The notes under the pieces were generated by a model. The model saw only the letters and a list, made by a program, of their open reading frames with translations, searched no databases and was not told where the DNA came from. A program made the position numbers and the translations under genes. A DNA stretch of 64,000 nt from Roseiarcus sp963781895 (GTDB lineage: Bacteria > Pseudomonadota > Alphaproteobacteria > Rhizobiales > Beijerinckiaceae), in the NCBI GenBank assembly GCA_963781895.1, contig CAWAIM010000030.1, forward strand, positions 1 through 64,000, given 5' to 3'. Numbering within the stretch: position 1 is the stretch's first letter; every line of letters starts with the position of its first letter. This document shows positions 27,823 to 37,455 of this stretch, one piece after another.

Positions 27823-29252
27823 GCGGCGCGATCGCCGAGCGGGAACACCTTCGCCGGATTGAGCCTCCCGTCGGGATCGAATACGGCGCGCACACGCTTC
27901 TGCTGGTCGAGGTCGACCTCGGTGAACTGGCGCGTCATCAGCTCGCGCTTCTCGATCCCGACGCCGTGCTCGCCGGTCAGACAGCCGCCGAGATCGACGC
28001 ACATGGAGAGAATGGCGGCGCCGGCGGCTTCCGCCTTCAGGCCCTCTTCGGCATCGTTGACGTTGTACAGAATCAGCGGATGCATGTTGCCGTCGCCGGC
28101 ATGGAAGACGTTTGCGACGCGCAATCCGAACGACGCGCAGATTTCGCCGGTGCGTTTGAGCGCCTCCGGCAGCTGGCCGGTCGGCACCGTGCCGTCCATG
28201 CAAATGTAATCGGCGATTCGACCCGTCGCGCCGAAGGCGGATTTTCGCCCTTTCCAGATTTGGGCGCTTTCCATCGCCGACATCGATTCGCGCACGGTGC
28301 GCACGTTGTGCGCCTTGGCGATGGCCCCGATCTTGGCGAGCAGCGACTGCATCTCGGCTTCGCTGCCCTCGACCTCGATGATCAGCATCGCCTCGACGTC
28401 GAGCGGATATCCGGCGTGGGCGAAGTTCTCGCAGATATGGATGGCGGCTTTGTCCATATATTCCATCGCGACCGGCAGTACGCCCGCGCCGATGATCGCG
28501 GCGACGCATTGGCTCGCATCCTCGACCGAATCGAAGCCGAAAAGAACTGGGCGCGCGCCTTCCGGCGACCGGGTGAGGCGCACGGTCGCCTCTGTCACGA
28601 TCCCGAGCTGACCTTCGGACCCGCAGATCAGCCCGAGCAAATCATAGCCGGCCGGGTCCATCGCCGGACCGCCGATTTCGAGAATCTCGCCGTCGAAGGT
28701 GACGAATCGGACTCCAAGAAGATTGTTCGTCGTGACGCCGTATTTAAGGCAATGTGCGCCGCCGGAATTCATCGCGACGTTGCCGCCGATGGTGCAGGCG
28801 AGCTGCGACGAGGGATCGGGCGCATAGAAATAGCCCTCGGCCCCGACGGCCTCGGAGATCGCGAGATTTGTCACGCCCGCCTCGACGCGCGCGAAACGGT
28901 CGCAGAGGTTGACCTCGAGGATGTGGCTCATCTTGGTCAGCGCGACGACGATTGCGTCTTCCTGCGGTATTGCGCCGCCAGACAGCGACGTGCCGGCGCC
29001 GCGCGGCACGACGTTGATCTTCTGATCTCGACAGAAGCGCATGACGCGCGCGACCTCTTCGGTCGAGCGCGGCAGCGCCACGGCGAGCGGCAGGCGCCGA
29101 TAGGCTGTCAGCGCGTCCGTCTCGAAAGCGCGCCGGCCCGATTCGTCGGATATCAGGCAGTCGGGCGGCAGGATCGCCGCGAGCCCCTCGAGAATCGACT
29201 CGCGACGCGCCAGAATCTTTTCGTCGAGGCGTGGAAAAGCGATTAGCGACAC
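27819..29252 (-). CDS. glcD: Glycolate oxidase subunit GlcD
   Basis: 477 residues, the catalytic FAD-linked subunit. The FAD-binding 4 motifs (VVPRGAGTSLSGGAIP, DPSSQLACTIGGNVAMNSGG) and the C-terminal FAD-oxidase motifs (FHAGDGNMHP, GEHGVGIEK) are intact. I place the start at GTG 29252, six bases after a GGAGGG ribosome site, although the frame is open to 29351. First gene of glcDEF; likely used to remove or use glycolate. Confidence 0.94.
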   Translation of the reverse strand: MSLIAFPRLDEKILARRESILEGLAAILPPDCLISDESGRRAFETDALTAYRRLPLAVALPRSTEEVARVMRFCRDQKINVVPRGAGTSLSGGAIPQEDAIVVALTKMSHILEVNLCDRFARVEAGVTNLAISEAVGAEGYFYAPDPSSQLACTIGGNVAMNSGGAHCLKYGVTTNNLLGVRFVTFDGEILEIGGPAMDPAGYDLLGLICGSEGQLGIVTEATVRLTRSPEGARPVLFGFDSVEDASQCVAAIIGAGVLPVAMEYMDKAAIHICENFAHAGYPLDVEAMLIIEVEGSEAEMQSLLAKIGAIAKAHNVRTVRESMSAMESAQIWKGRKSAFGATGRIADYICMDGTVPTGQLPEALKRTGEICASFGLRVANVFHAGDGNMHPLILYNVNDAEEGLKAEAAGAAILSMCVDLGGCLTGEHGVGIEKRELMTRQFTEVDLDQQKRVRAVFDPDGRLNPAKVFPLGDRAA

Positions 29253-29441
29253 GGCGCCCTCCGGAGATTGGGCGGCCCCGCCGTCGGCGACAGGATTGAG
29301 ACGTTGGGGCCAGACTGATAAATCAAATTCTACACCAATAAGCGGCGACACGCAGCACGAAACGACTGAGTGTGGGCAGCGCGCGAAACGACCGAGCTTG
29401 CGCCTCCCCTGCGCCGTCCGAATGGCGCCTTTCGCCGCGAC

Positions 29442-30755
29442 TCAAACTGTGACGGGCTGTTTCGACATCCCTGCCACGCCGAAAATACGCCGATAGCGCT
29501 CGACCTCGTCAGGTGGTCCGAGCGCTTTATTGGGATTGTCGGAAAGTTTGACCGCCGGACGCCCATCAGCCTCCGCGACCTTGCAGACCAGGGAGATCGC
29601 CTTGAGCTGTCCGTCCGCGTCCGCGGGCGAGCAGCCGATGAAGTCGTTCGTCAGATTTGTTCCCCAGCCGATCGAAAGATTGACCTGTCCTCGTAACGCC
29701 CGTACCGACTCCTCGATCGAATCAATGTCCATCGCGTCTGACAACACGACCAGTTTTTCGCTCGGATCGCGGCCTCTTTCCCTCCACCATTCGATGAGTT
29801 CGCGCGCGCCGCAAATGGGGAGCTTGGAATCGGGCCGCGCGCCCTTCCAGTCGGCCACCCAGTCGGGAGCATTTTTAAGGAATGAAGTCGACCCGAAGCA
29901 GTCCGGCAGAACAACCAGCAGATTGCCGCCATACATCCGCGCCCAGTCCTTAAGGACATTGTAAGGCGCCTCGCGCAGCTCTTCCTCGTCCTTGGCGACC
30001 GCCGCATAGACCATGGGCAGTTCGTGCGCGTTGGTTCCAATCGCCTCGAGGCCCGTGTCCATGGCGTGTTTGACATTGGAAGTGCCGATGAAGCTGTCGC
30101 CAAGGCCCTCCTGCATCGCCTCCACGCACCATTGCTGCCAAAGAAAGCCGTGGCGACGGCGGGTCCCGAAATCGGAAATCTTCAATGGCCCGTCGCGCTC
30201 GAGTATGCGCAGACGCTCGACCTTGGACCACAGCTTGGCTTTGGCCCGCGCGTAGAGCACGTCGAGGTCGAATCGGCTCATGCCGCGCATCGCCGCGCGC
30301 GCCCTGAGCTCGTTGATGATGGCGAGCGCCGGGATCTCCCACATCGTCGTGCCCGTCCAAGGCCCGGCGAAACGAAGCTCATATTGCCCATCGCGCCGCG
30401 TCAGTTCGTATTCGGGAAGCTGGAATGTGCTGAGCCACTCCATGAACTTCGGCTCGAAGATATGCCGGGTTCCATAGAACGTGTTGCCCGCCAGCCAGAT
30501 CAATTCGTTCTTGGCGAGTCGCAACGTGCGTGCGTAATCGAGCTGGTCGGTCAGTTCGCGCTCTTCGACGATGTCAGCGAGCCGAACTTCGGGGGTTCGA
30601 TTGACGAGCTGGAAGGTCACCTGCCGTTCGCGATGCATTTTCCAGATCATCTGGAGCATCAAAAGCTTGTAAAAGTCCGTATCGAGCAGCGTACGAACCG
30701 CCGGGTCGATGCGAAACGTGTGATTATAGACGCGGGTTGCGATGTCCGTGGCCAT
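29442..30755 (-). CDS. pncB: Nicotinate phosphoribosyltransferase
   Basis: 437 residues, the first step of NAD salvage from nicotinate. The N-terminal DTDFYKLLMLQMIW signature, the FGTRRRHGFLWQ segment and GTSNVKHAMDTGLEAIGTNAHE (phosphate loop region) are typical. The length is standard for the proteobacterial form. It lies between glcDEF (same strand, 190 bases away) and the divergent lutABC, with 73 bases to lutA. Confidence 0.94.
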   Translation of the reverse strand: MATDIATRVYNHTFRIDPAVRTLLDTDFYKLLMLQMIWKMHRERQVTFQLVNRTPEVRLADIVEERELTDQLDYARTLRLAKNELIWLAGNTFYGTRHIFEPKFMEWLSTFQLPEYELTRRDGQYELRFAGPWTGTTMWEIPALAIINELRARAAMRGMSRFDLDVLYARAKAKLWSKVERLRILERDGPLKISDFGTRRRHGFLWQQWCVEAMQEGLGDSFIGTSNVKHAMDTGLEAIGTNAHELPMVYAAVAKDEEELREAPYNVLKDWARMYGGNLLVVLPDCFGSTSFLKNAPDWVADWKGARPDSKLPICGARELIEWWRERGRDPSEKLVVLSDAMDIDSIEESVRALRGQVNLSIGWGTNLTNDFIGCSPADADGQLKAISLVCKVAEADGRPAVKLSDNPNKALGPPDEVERYRRIFGVAGMSKQPVTV

Positions 30756-30828
30756 AATGCAAGCTTATGAAGCCGCGGGCGAGGCGACAAGGGCGGCCAG
30801 CGGCTTGACGGGGATTCGGTAAAACACC

Positions 30829-31635
30829 ATGGACGAGACCGAGGCTGCCGGAGCGCCAGCGCCAAAATCTCAGCTTCGCATCGGGCTTTTTGTCACGTGT
30901 CTCGTCGACATCATGCGCCCGAGCGTCGGCTTGGCCGCGGTGAAGCTTCTGGAGGACGCCGGATGCAGGGTGATCGTGCCGAGCCAGACCTGCTGCGGCC
31001 AGCCAGCGTATAATTCCGGCGATCGGATGACTGCCAAGAAGCTCGCGCTTCAGGCGATCGACGCCTTCGAGGATTGCGACTATGTCGTCGCGCCTAGCGG
31101 CTCCTGCGGCGGCATGCTCGCCAGGCATTATCCCGATCTTTTCGCCGGCGAACCCGACCTGTCGGCAAAGGCCGAGCGCTTCGCCGAAAAGTCGCATGAA
31201 CTGGTCAGCTTCCTCGTCGACGTGCTCGGCGTCGAATCGGTCGCGGCGCGCTACGACGGGACGGTCGCATATCACGATTCCTGCGCCGGCTTGCGCGAAC
31301 TCGGCGTCAAGACGCAGCCTCGGCGGCTGCTGGCCAGCGTCGAGGGCCTGCAACTCGTCGAACTCGACGAAGCCGAGACTTGCTGCGGATTCGGCGGCTT
31401 ATTCGCGACCAAATACGGCGAGCTCTCCAACGCCATCGTCACGCGCAAGGCCGTGGACATTCGCAGAGCGAATGTCGATACCCTGCTCGCCGGAGATCTC
31501 GGCTGCCTCATGAACATGGTCGGGAAGCTTCAGCGCGAAGGATCGGCGGTCAAGGCGCGGCATGTCGCCGAAGTCCTGGCCGACATGGCGGACGGCCCGG
31601 CCATCGGCGAGAGCCAACGAGGGCCGGGCCGATGA
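30829..31635 (+). CDS. lutA: L-lactate utilisation protein LutA (Fe-S, CCG domains)
   Basis: 268 residues with two cysteine-rich CCG domains (SQTCCGQPAYNSG and ETCCGFGGLFATK) that bind an iron-sulfur cluster or serve heterodisulfide-reductase-like electron transfer. With LutB and LutC it oxidises L-lactate to pyruvate. A slightly long N-terminus precedes IGLFVTCLVDIMRP. Overlap ATGA with lutB shows coupled translation. Confidence 0.92.
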   Translation: MDETEAAGAPAPKSQLRIGLFVTCLVDIMRPSVGLAAVKLLEDAGCRVIVPSQTCCGQPAYNSGDRMTAKKLALQAIDAFEDCDYVVAPSGSCGGMLARHYPDLFAGEPDLSAKAERFAEKSHELVSFLVDVLGVESVAARYDGTVAYHDSCAGLRELGVKTQPRRLLASVEGLQLVELDEAETCCGFGGLFATKYGELSNAIVTRKAVDIRRANVDTLLAGDLGCLMNMVGKLQREGSAVKARHVAEVLADMADGPAIGESQRGPGR

Positions 31636-33059
31636 CTTCGATCGCGACCTCCTCGCAATTCAAGAGCAATGCCCACGAGGCGCTGGCTGACTCGCGCCTC
31701 CAGGGCGCGCTCGGCCATGCACGCAATTTCGTCCAGCGTCGCGCCGCCGCCGCCGAGCGGCTGCCGGAATTCGACGCCCTGCGCGACAGCGCCCGCGCGA
31801 TCAAGGACCATACGCTCGCCCATCTCGACCTCTATCTCGACGCCTACGAGCGCAAAGTCAGCGAGAGCGGCGGTCAGGCGCACTACGCGCAGGATGGGCA
31901 AGAAGCCTGCAAAATCATCGTCGACCTCTGCAAGTCGCTCGGCGCAAAAATCGCGACCAAGGGCAAGTCGATGATCGCCGAAGAGATCGGGCTCAATCAC
32001 GCCTTGGAAGCGGCGGGTATCGAGGCGGTCGAGACGGACCTCGGCGAGTACATCATCCAGCTGCGGGGCGAAGCGCCATCGCACATCATCGCGCCGGCAA
32101 TCCATCTCACGAAGCAGGACATCGAGCAGGACTTTCGCAAGGCCCATCGCGACCTGCCTCCCGATCGCGATCTCTCCAGGCCCGAGGAATTGCTCGCCGA
32201 GGCTCGCAGCGTGCTGCGCGCCAAGTTCTTGGCCGCCGATGTTGGCATAACCGGGGCGAATTTCCTCATTGCCGAAACGGGCACGTCGATCATCGTGACA
32301 AACGAAGGCAACGGCGATCTGACGCAGATCCTTCCCAAGACGCATATTGTCATCGCCTCGATTGAAAAGATCGTCCCGACGCTCGAGGACGCCGCCCAAT
32401 TGCTGCGCGTGTTGTCACGCTCGGCGACCGGCCAGGACGCGACAGTCTACACGACGCTATCGACCGGCCCCCGCCGCCCGGACGACCCCGACGGCCCGAT
32501 CGCCTATCACGTCGTACTGCTCGACAATGGCCGCTCGTCAATGCTGGGCGGCGAATTCGAGGACATGTTGCGCTGCATTCGTTGCGGCGCGTGCATGAAC
32601 CATTGTCCGGTCTATCAGGCGGTCGGCGGGCATGCCTACGGATGGGTCTATCCCGGACCGATGGGCGCGGTGTTGACGCCGTCCCTGATCGGCGTCGCCG
32701 AGGGTGGGCAATTGCCGAATGCGTCGACCTTCTGCGGGCGCTGCGAAGCGGTCTGCCCGGTGCGCATTCCCCTGCCCAAAATGATGCGCCATTGGCGCGA
32801 GCGCGAATTCGAACGGCGCCTGTCGCCCGCGCCACTGCGCTACGGCCTCGGCTTGTGGGCGTTCTTCGCGCGCCGGCCGACGCTCTATCGCCTTGCCACC
32901 GATCTCGCGGCCCGAGCGATGCATGTCGCCGGCCGTGGCAAGGGCCGGTTCTCCTGGGCGCCTCTGGCGGGCGGCTGGACGCGGTATCGCGATCTCTCAG
33001 CGCCGCAGGGCGCGACGTTCCAAAGCCAGTGGCGCGCCAAGAGCGGAGCCGTCAATTGA
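31632..33059 (+). CDS. lutB: L-lactate utilisation protein LutB (Fe-S)
   Basis: 475 residues: an N-terminal LUD domain (AETGTSIIVTNEGNGDL) followed by two 4Fe-4S motifs (CIRCGACMNHCPVY and CGRCEAVCPVRIPL) and a C-terminal DUF3390-type helical tail. It is the electron-transfer core of the lactate oxidation complex. The start is ATG 31632. Its stop overlaps the TTG start of lutC. Confidence 0.93.
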   Translation: MTSIATSSQFKSNAHEALADSRLQGALGHARNFVQRRAAAAERLPEFDALRDSARAIKDHTLAHLDLYLDAYERKVSESGGQAHYAQDGQEACKIIVDLCKSLGAKIATKGKSMIAEEIGLNHALEAAGIEAVETDLGEYIIQLRGEAPSHIIAPAIHLTKQDIEQDFRKAHRDLPPDRDLSRPEELLAEARSVLRAKFLAADVGITGANFLIAETGTSIIVTNEGNGDLTQILPKTHIVIASIEKIVPTLEDAAQLLRVLSRSATGQDATVYTTLSTGPRRPDDPDGPIAYHVVLLDNGRSSMLGGEFEDMLRCIRCGACMNHCPVYQAVGGHAYGWVYPGPMGAVLTPSLIGVAEGGQLPNASTFCGRCEAVCPVRIPLPKMMRHWREREFERRLSPAPLRYGLGLWAFFARRPTLYRLATDLAARAMHVAGRGKGRFSWAPLAGGWTRYRDLSAPQGATFQSQWRAKSGAVN

Positions 33060-33727
33060 GCGCGCGCGAGGCGATTCTCGCCAATATCCGGCGCTCGCTT
33101 GGCGTTACAGGCGCAGAGGCCCCGCGCAAACTCGACGTCGAGACACGCCTCGCTCTGACGCCTCCGGGAGTCGTGCCGCGCCGCGGACACGGGGACATCG
33201 AGACCCGGGTCGCGATGTTCAAGGCCGAAGCCGCGCGCGCGCAAGCGAGTCTCGCCCAGGCCGCGACACTGGCCGAGGTTCCCGAGGAGGCCGCGCGTTT
33301 CCTGCGCGACAACAATTGCCCCGCCAACCTGCGCATGGGCGCCGACGAGCGGCTGGCAGCGATGCCGTGGGGCGCGACGCCGCTCGAGATTCTGCATGGC
33401 CCGTCCGACGGCGCCGATCTCAACGCCGTCTCGATTGCTTTCGCGGGAATCGCCGAGACCGGGACGCTCGTCCTTGTCTCGGGCGCGGACAATCCGACGA
33501 CACTCAACTTCCTCCCCGACAATCATATCGTCGTGCTGCGGCGCGACGAGATCGTGGCCGACTTTGAAAGCGTGTTCGTCAAGCTGCGCGCAACCTACGG
33601 CAAAGGGACCGCGCCGCGCACGCTCAACTTCATCACCGGCCCGTCTCGCTCGGCCGATATTGAACAGACGCTGCTGCTCGGGGCCCACGGGCCGCGGCGG
33701 CTCCATGTCATCGTCGCCGGAGTCTGA
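33056..33727 (+). CDS. lutC: L-lactate utilisation protein LutC (LUD domain)
   Basis: 223 residues, a stand-alone LUD domain (AIAETGTLVLVSGADNP, FLPDNHIVVLRRDEIV, ITGPSRSADIEQTLLLGAHGP). The only start that keeps the conserved N-terminus REAILANIRRSLG is TTG 33056, overlapping the lutB stop as TTGA; the frame is open far upstream but only inside lutB. Third gene of lutABC. Confidence 0.9.
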   Translation: MSAREAILANIRRSLGVTGAEAPRKLDVETRLALTPPGVVPRRGHGDIETRVAMFKAEAARAQASLAQAATLAEVPEEAARFLRDNNCPANLRMGADERLAAMPWGATPLEILHGPSDGADLNAVSIAFAGIAETGTLVLVSGADNPTTLNFLPDNHIVVLRRDEIVADFESVFVKLRATYGKGTAPRTLNFITGPSRSADIEQTLLLGAHGPRRLHVIVAGV

Positions 33728-33976
33728 GCCAGCCGTCGGCGCGAACTTTGTCATTCGTAACCACGCCATCCGCTGCGGAGCAGCGTGCCGGGAACAATAA
33801 CTCCATCGCCGCGACCGCTTCGACGCGCGAGATTCGGCGTATCGATTGTGACGCCCCCGCGACGTCCCTCCGCCGCAAGAAAGCCGCGGTGCGAATTTAG
33901 TAACCAACACACGCTTAATAAGGAATAGCCGCGCGCGCCTCGGTTGTTGGTGCGTCGGCGCGTGTGGATTGGTCTC

Positions 33977-35488
33977 ATGCGGTTTCGCGATGTACTTAAA
34001 CGGGCGTCAGCCGGTCTGCTCCTGATAGCATCGGGCGCGCTGGCGCAGACGCCGCCGCAACCGTTCATGCCGGGCTCGGCGCCCGCCGCCGATGACGCGT
34101 CCAACGCGCCGCTTTCGTCGAAGGGCATGGCCCCGCCGGTTCCCGCCGCCCAGAAGCCTGTTTTCGCATCGCCATCGCCCGCCACGGTCCCGGCCGCCCC
34201 CGCCGCGTTGACGCCGGCGCTCCCATCCCCCACAGCCGCCACTCCACCGACGATCGGGGGCGCTCCGCCGGCTGACAATTCCGCGACCGCCGGCGGCCCC
34301 GCCCCGGTCCGGACGCCAGCCGCGCTCAAGCCGAAAAAGGCGGCCCCGCCGCCGCCGCGTGAGTCCGCATTGTCGGACGATCCGCGGCCGACCTTACAAA
34401 GCAACACCTTCTTCGCTACCGCAAAGGCGTCGGAACGCTATGGGGCGATCGTCGATGCCGGGGGCTGGCCGACCAACATCATCGCTCTTCGGCCGGGTGC
34501 GAATGGTTCGGCGGTCGCGCAGTTGCGCAAGCGTTTGTCGATTGAGGGCTATCTCGACCCGAGCGGGGCCAATGGCGAGGCATGGGACGCCGCGCTCACC
34601 GCCGCCGTGAAGCGCTTCCAGTCGCATATGGGATTGCGCCAGACCGGGGTCGTGGCCGGAGCGACCCTGAAGGCGATCAATGTTTCGGCGAGGGTGCGGT
34701 TCAAACAACTCGCTTCGAGCGCCGATCGTCTGGCCGGAATCAATTTCCCGTTCGGCGACCGTTACGTGGTCGTCAATTTACCTTCGACAACGGTAGAAGC
34801 GGTCGAGAACGACCGCGTCGTGCACCGCTATGTCGCAATCGTCGGCGATCCCGGACATCCGTCGCCCGAAATCGCGGCGCAAATTCAGGTCATCAACATC
34901 AATCCGACCTGGACGGTCCCGAGTTCGATCATCAAGAAAGAAATCATTCCCAGAATGCAGCGTGATCCCGGATATCTGACGCGCGCCAAGATCCGCATTC
35001 TGGACGGTTCGGGCAAGGAAATTGATCCGAAGGCGGTCAATTGGAGCACCGAACGGGCGGCCGATTATACGTTGAGGCAAGATTCGGGCGTGAACAATTC
35101 GCTGGGTTCGATTCGCATCGGCATGCCCAACAAGCTCGCCGTCTACATGCACGACACCCCCTCAAAGCGGCTGTTCGGCGCGGATTATCGGTTCCTGAGC
35201 CATGGCTGCGTGCGCGTGCAGGGAGTCTTTGATTACGCCGAGTGGCTTTTGCAGGGAACGAGCGGCGGTCCGAACGGCGTCTGGGACAAGGCTGCGCTGG
35301 AAGCCAAGGTTAAGGAAGGTTTGCGTGAGGACATCAGGCTTGCGAAAGCCGTTCCGGTGATATGGGTCTATCTTACCGGCTGGTCGAACGACGACGGCCC
35401 GGCGAATTTCCGCGACGATGTCTACAGCGTCGACGCGGTCGGCGACGCGCAAGCGAGCGTCCAACCATCGCGAGCGATGGCGCAGTGA
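33977..35488 (+). CDS. L,D-transpeptidase with peptidoglycan-binding domain
   Basis: 503 residues resembling YcbB/LdtD-type enzymes that make 3-3 cross-links in peptidoglycan. After a signal peptide (about 1-23, ending ALAQ) comes a proline/alanine-rich linker of about 100 residues, a PG_binding_1 domain (LRKRLSIEGYL to MGLRQTG) and the YkuD catalytic domain with the nucleophilic cysteine in FLSHGCVRVQG. The start is ATG 33977; an upstream TTG at 33944 is also possible. The gene stands alone downstream of lutABC. Confidence 0.9.
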   Translation: MRFRDVLKRASAGLLLIASGALAQTPPQPFMPGSAPAADDASNAPLSSKGMAPPVPAAQKPVFASPSPATVPAAPAALTPALPSPTAATPPTIGGAPPADNSATAGGPAPVRTPAALKPKKAAPPPPRESALSDDPRPTLQSNTFFATAKASERYGAIVDAGGWPTNIIALRPGANGSAVAQLRKRLSIEGYLDPSGANGEAWDAALTAAVKRFQSHMGLRQTGVVAGATLKAINVSARVRFKQLASSADRLAGINFPFGDRYVVVNLPSTTVEAVENDRVVHRYVAIVGDPGHPSPEIAAQIQVININPTWTVPSSIIKKEIIPRMQRDPGYLTRAKIRILDGSGKEIDPKAVNWSTERAADYTLRQDSGVNNSLGSIRIGMPNKLAVYMHDTPSKRLFGADYRFLSHGCVRVQGVFDYAEWLLQGTSGGPNGVWDKAALEAKVKEGLREDIRLAKAVPVIWVYLTGWSNDDGPANFRDDVYSVDAVGDAQASVQPSRAMAQ

Positions 35489-35666
35489 GCCCATTCGAAC
35501 GAATAGATCCGGGCTTCGGGCGAATTCGACGGCGGGTCCTGGTCGCAATTTTCGCGATTTGGCCGCTGTTCGAGCGCCGTAGCTGAGACTCGAGCGTTTG
35601 GCTGTCCAGTTCCGACCGTGAACCGACCGACCACGAAGTGCCACGCCACTCGACTTAGGGCCGAAA

Positions 35667-36284
35667 ATGGTTGGAGGCCGCCGACCGCTGCAAAATCGCG
35701 TGGATCCGTTCGGTGAGTTTCACGCCGTCGCCGATCGCGGCGGGCTGATGGGAAACCGCGGCGGCAGGCTCCATCGCGACGACCAATCTCTGGGCGGGCG
35801 GCGCTGGACCTCGAAGCGCTGGATCGTCTGTACCCGCGCTTTCAAGGGCCGGCGGCGAAGCGTCTGGGCCGCCGGTTACACCGAACTTTTCTTTCTGGAC
35901 GAGCCGACGGCCCTCGCCGCTGGACACCGTCCGTGTTTCGAGTGCCGGCGCGAGGCCGCGAAGGCGTTCCTTTCGGCCTTTCCGCTGGGGCCGAACCTCG
36001 GCGCAGACGGCATCGACGAGGTTCTGCACATCGAGCGCGTCAAGGACGGCCACAAACGCTTGTGGCAGGCGCGGCTCGGCGACCTGCCCGATGGCGCGAT
36101 GATCGCGCGGCGCGCGCGGCCATATGCGGTGCGCGGCGGGTCGCTTGCGCCTTGGAGTTTCAGCGGATATGGCGCGCCTTTGGCGCTCGAGCCGGCCGCC
36201 TTGGTCGACGTTCTGACGCCGCCCTCGACGATCGCCGCGCTCGCGGGCGGGTTTCGGCCGATGTGGGCGCAAGCGAACCGGTAG
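35667..36284 (+). CDS. Conserved hypothetical protein with CFECRR motif
   Basis: 205 residues. I recognise it only as a conserved alphaproteobacterial protein of unknown function. It has a conserved beginning (RVDPFGEFHAV, LMGNRGGRLH) and the motif HRPCFECRREAA near 88-99, where two cysteines three apart could bind metal. No signal peptide or membrane segment is seen. It is followed by a DUF2147 gene after 77 bases. Confidence 0.78.
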   Translation: MVGGRRPLQNRVDPFGEFHAVADRGGLMGNRGGRLHRDDQSLGGRRWTSKRWIVCTRAFKGRRRSVWAAGYTELFFLDEPTALAAGHRPCFECRREAAKAFLSAFPLGPNLGADGIDEVLHIERVKDGHKRLWQARLGDLPDGAMIARRARPYAVRGGSLAPWSFSGYGAPLALEPAALVDVLTPPSTIAALAGGFRPMWAQANR

Positions 36285-36361
36285 CGCATCGCCTTGACGG
36301 CAATCATCGTCAGGCTCCTAATGGGCAAATCTTGGAGTTTCATTTCTCGGAGGAGGGGAAG

Positions 36362-36736
36362 ATGTCGCCGGCGCTGGTCCTGAGTGCCGCGATTCTGACC
36401 GCAACGGCCTCGGCGGCCGCGGCTGGTGACGTGAAGGGCGAGTGGGCGCGAGACGACGGCAAGACGAAAGTGCGCTTTGTCAGTTGTGGCGGCGAGGCGG
36501 TCTGCGGCTCGATCGCGTGGCTGCGCGACCCAAAAGGCCCCGCCAAGCTCGGGCAACAGGTGTTCTTCGACATGACGCCGAACGGCGACAACGCTTGGGC
36601 CGGCACGGCGTTCAATCCGGATGACGGCAAAACCTACGCCGGCAAAATGACGTTGTCCGGCGATCATCTCGTCACCGCCGGCTGCGTGCTCGGCGGCCTG
36701 ATCTGCAAGTCGTTCAACTGGACGCGAGCCCGGTGA
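36362..36736 (+). CDS. DUF2147 family secreted protein
   Basis: 124 residues with a clear signal peptide (MSPALVLSAAILTATASAAAA) and the DUF2147 lipocalin-like beta domain (GEWARDDGKTKVRFVSCGG, CGSIAWLRDP, YAGKMTL). Two cysteine pairs may form disulfides in the periplasm. A strong GGAGGAGGGG ribosome site precedes ATG 36362. Function of the family is unknown. Confidence 0.88.
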   Translation: MSPALVLSAAILTATASAAAAGDVKGEWARDDGKTKVRFVSCGGEAVCGSIAWLRDPKGPAKLGQQVFFDMTPNGDNAWAGTAFNPDDGKTYAGKMTLSGDHLVTAGCVLGGLICKSFNWTRAR

Positions 36737-36782
36737 GGCGCGGGGCGCAGTCCGACGAACAGCACGCGCTCTTCCTCAGCCA

Positions 36783-37172
36783 TCACACGGCGGCGGAATG
36801 ACAGACTGCCTCGATGTTATTGCCGTCGGGATCGAACACGAAGGCGGCGTAGTAGTTCTGGTGATATTGAGGCCGCAAACCCGGTGGACCGTTGTCGCGG
36901 CCGCCAGCGGCGATCGCCGCCCTATGGAAGGCGTCGACTTCGGCGTGCGTGCCCGCGACAAACGCCACATGCGCGCCGCCTTTGGGATTGGCGCCTGTAC
37001 CGATCCAGAAGAACGGTTTGCCCTCGGCGCCGAAGCCGGTATGCGCCTCGCCGCCTGTGTCTTCTGCCGTGACTTCCATGACGACGGCGATCCCGAGCGG
37101 ATTCAGCGCGCTCTGGTAGAACGCCCTCGCACGCTCCATGTCGGCGACCGCGACGCCGATATGGTCGATCAT
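36783..37172 (-). CDS. VOC/glyoxalase-fold protein
   Basis: 129 residues with a VOC fold: the first metal-ligand strand MIDHIGVAVADMERARAFY, then GGAHVAFVAGTHAEVDAFH and the C-terminal AFVFDPDGNNIEAV with a conserved glutamate. It may be a dioxygenase, glyoxalase or resistance-type protein; the substrate is unknown. ATG 37172 matches the family start; the frame is open to 37286. Confidence 0.88.
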   Translation of the reverse strand: MIDHIGVAVADMERARAFYQSALNPLGIAVVMEVTAEDTGGEAHTGFGAEGKPFFWIGTGANPKGGAHVAFVAGTHAEVDAFHRAAIAAGGRDNGPPGLRPQYHQNYYAAFVFDPDGNNIEAVCHSAAV

Positions 37173-37455
37173 GACTTGGCTCGTGGGTTTGCAACTGACA
37201 TTTTGACCAGGATAGACTAAACTTGAGCGAAGACAAAACCTATCGTCTTGGCTTACGAGGCAAAAACTCGTCGGTGCGCCGACCATCTGATGGGTGGAAC
37301 GTCGGAGCGGGAACTACAAAGGGCCGCAGGGCCCTTGGGAGCGGGCGCGACTCCGGACCGAGTTCGTGGTATGGTGACTTCGGTCCAAAATATTGGCGAA
37401 TGACAATCAAACGTTCACGCCTTTGCCGCGCATGCGGCAGGAAGGGCCCCCGTCG

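Noticed and set aside
27966..29246. 426-codon open frame on the plus strand
   Set aside because: Antisense to glcD; no domain resemblance.
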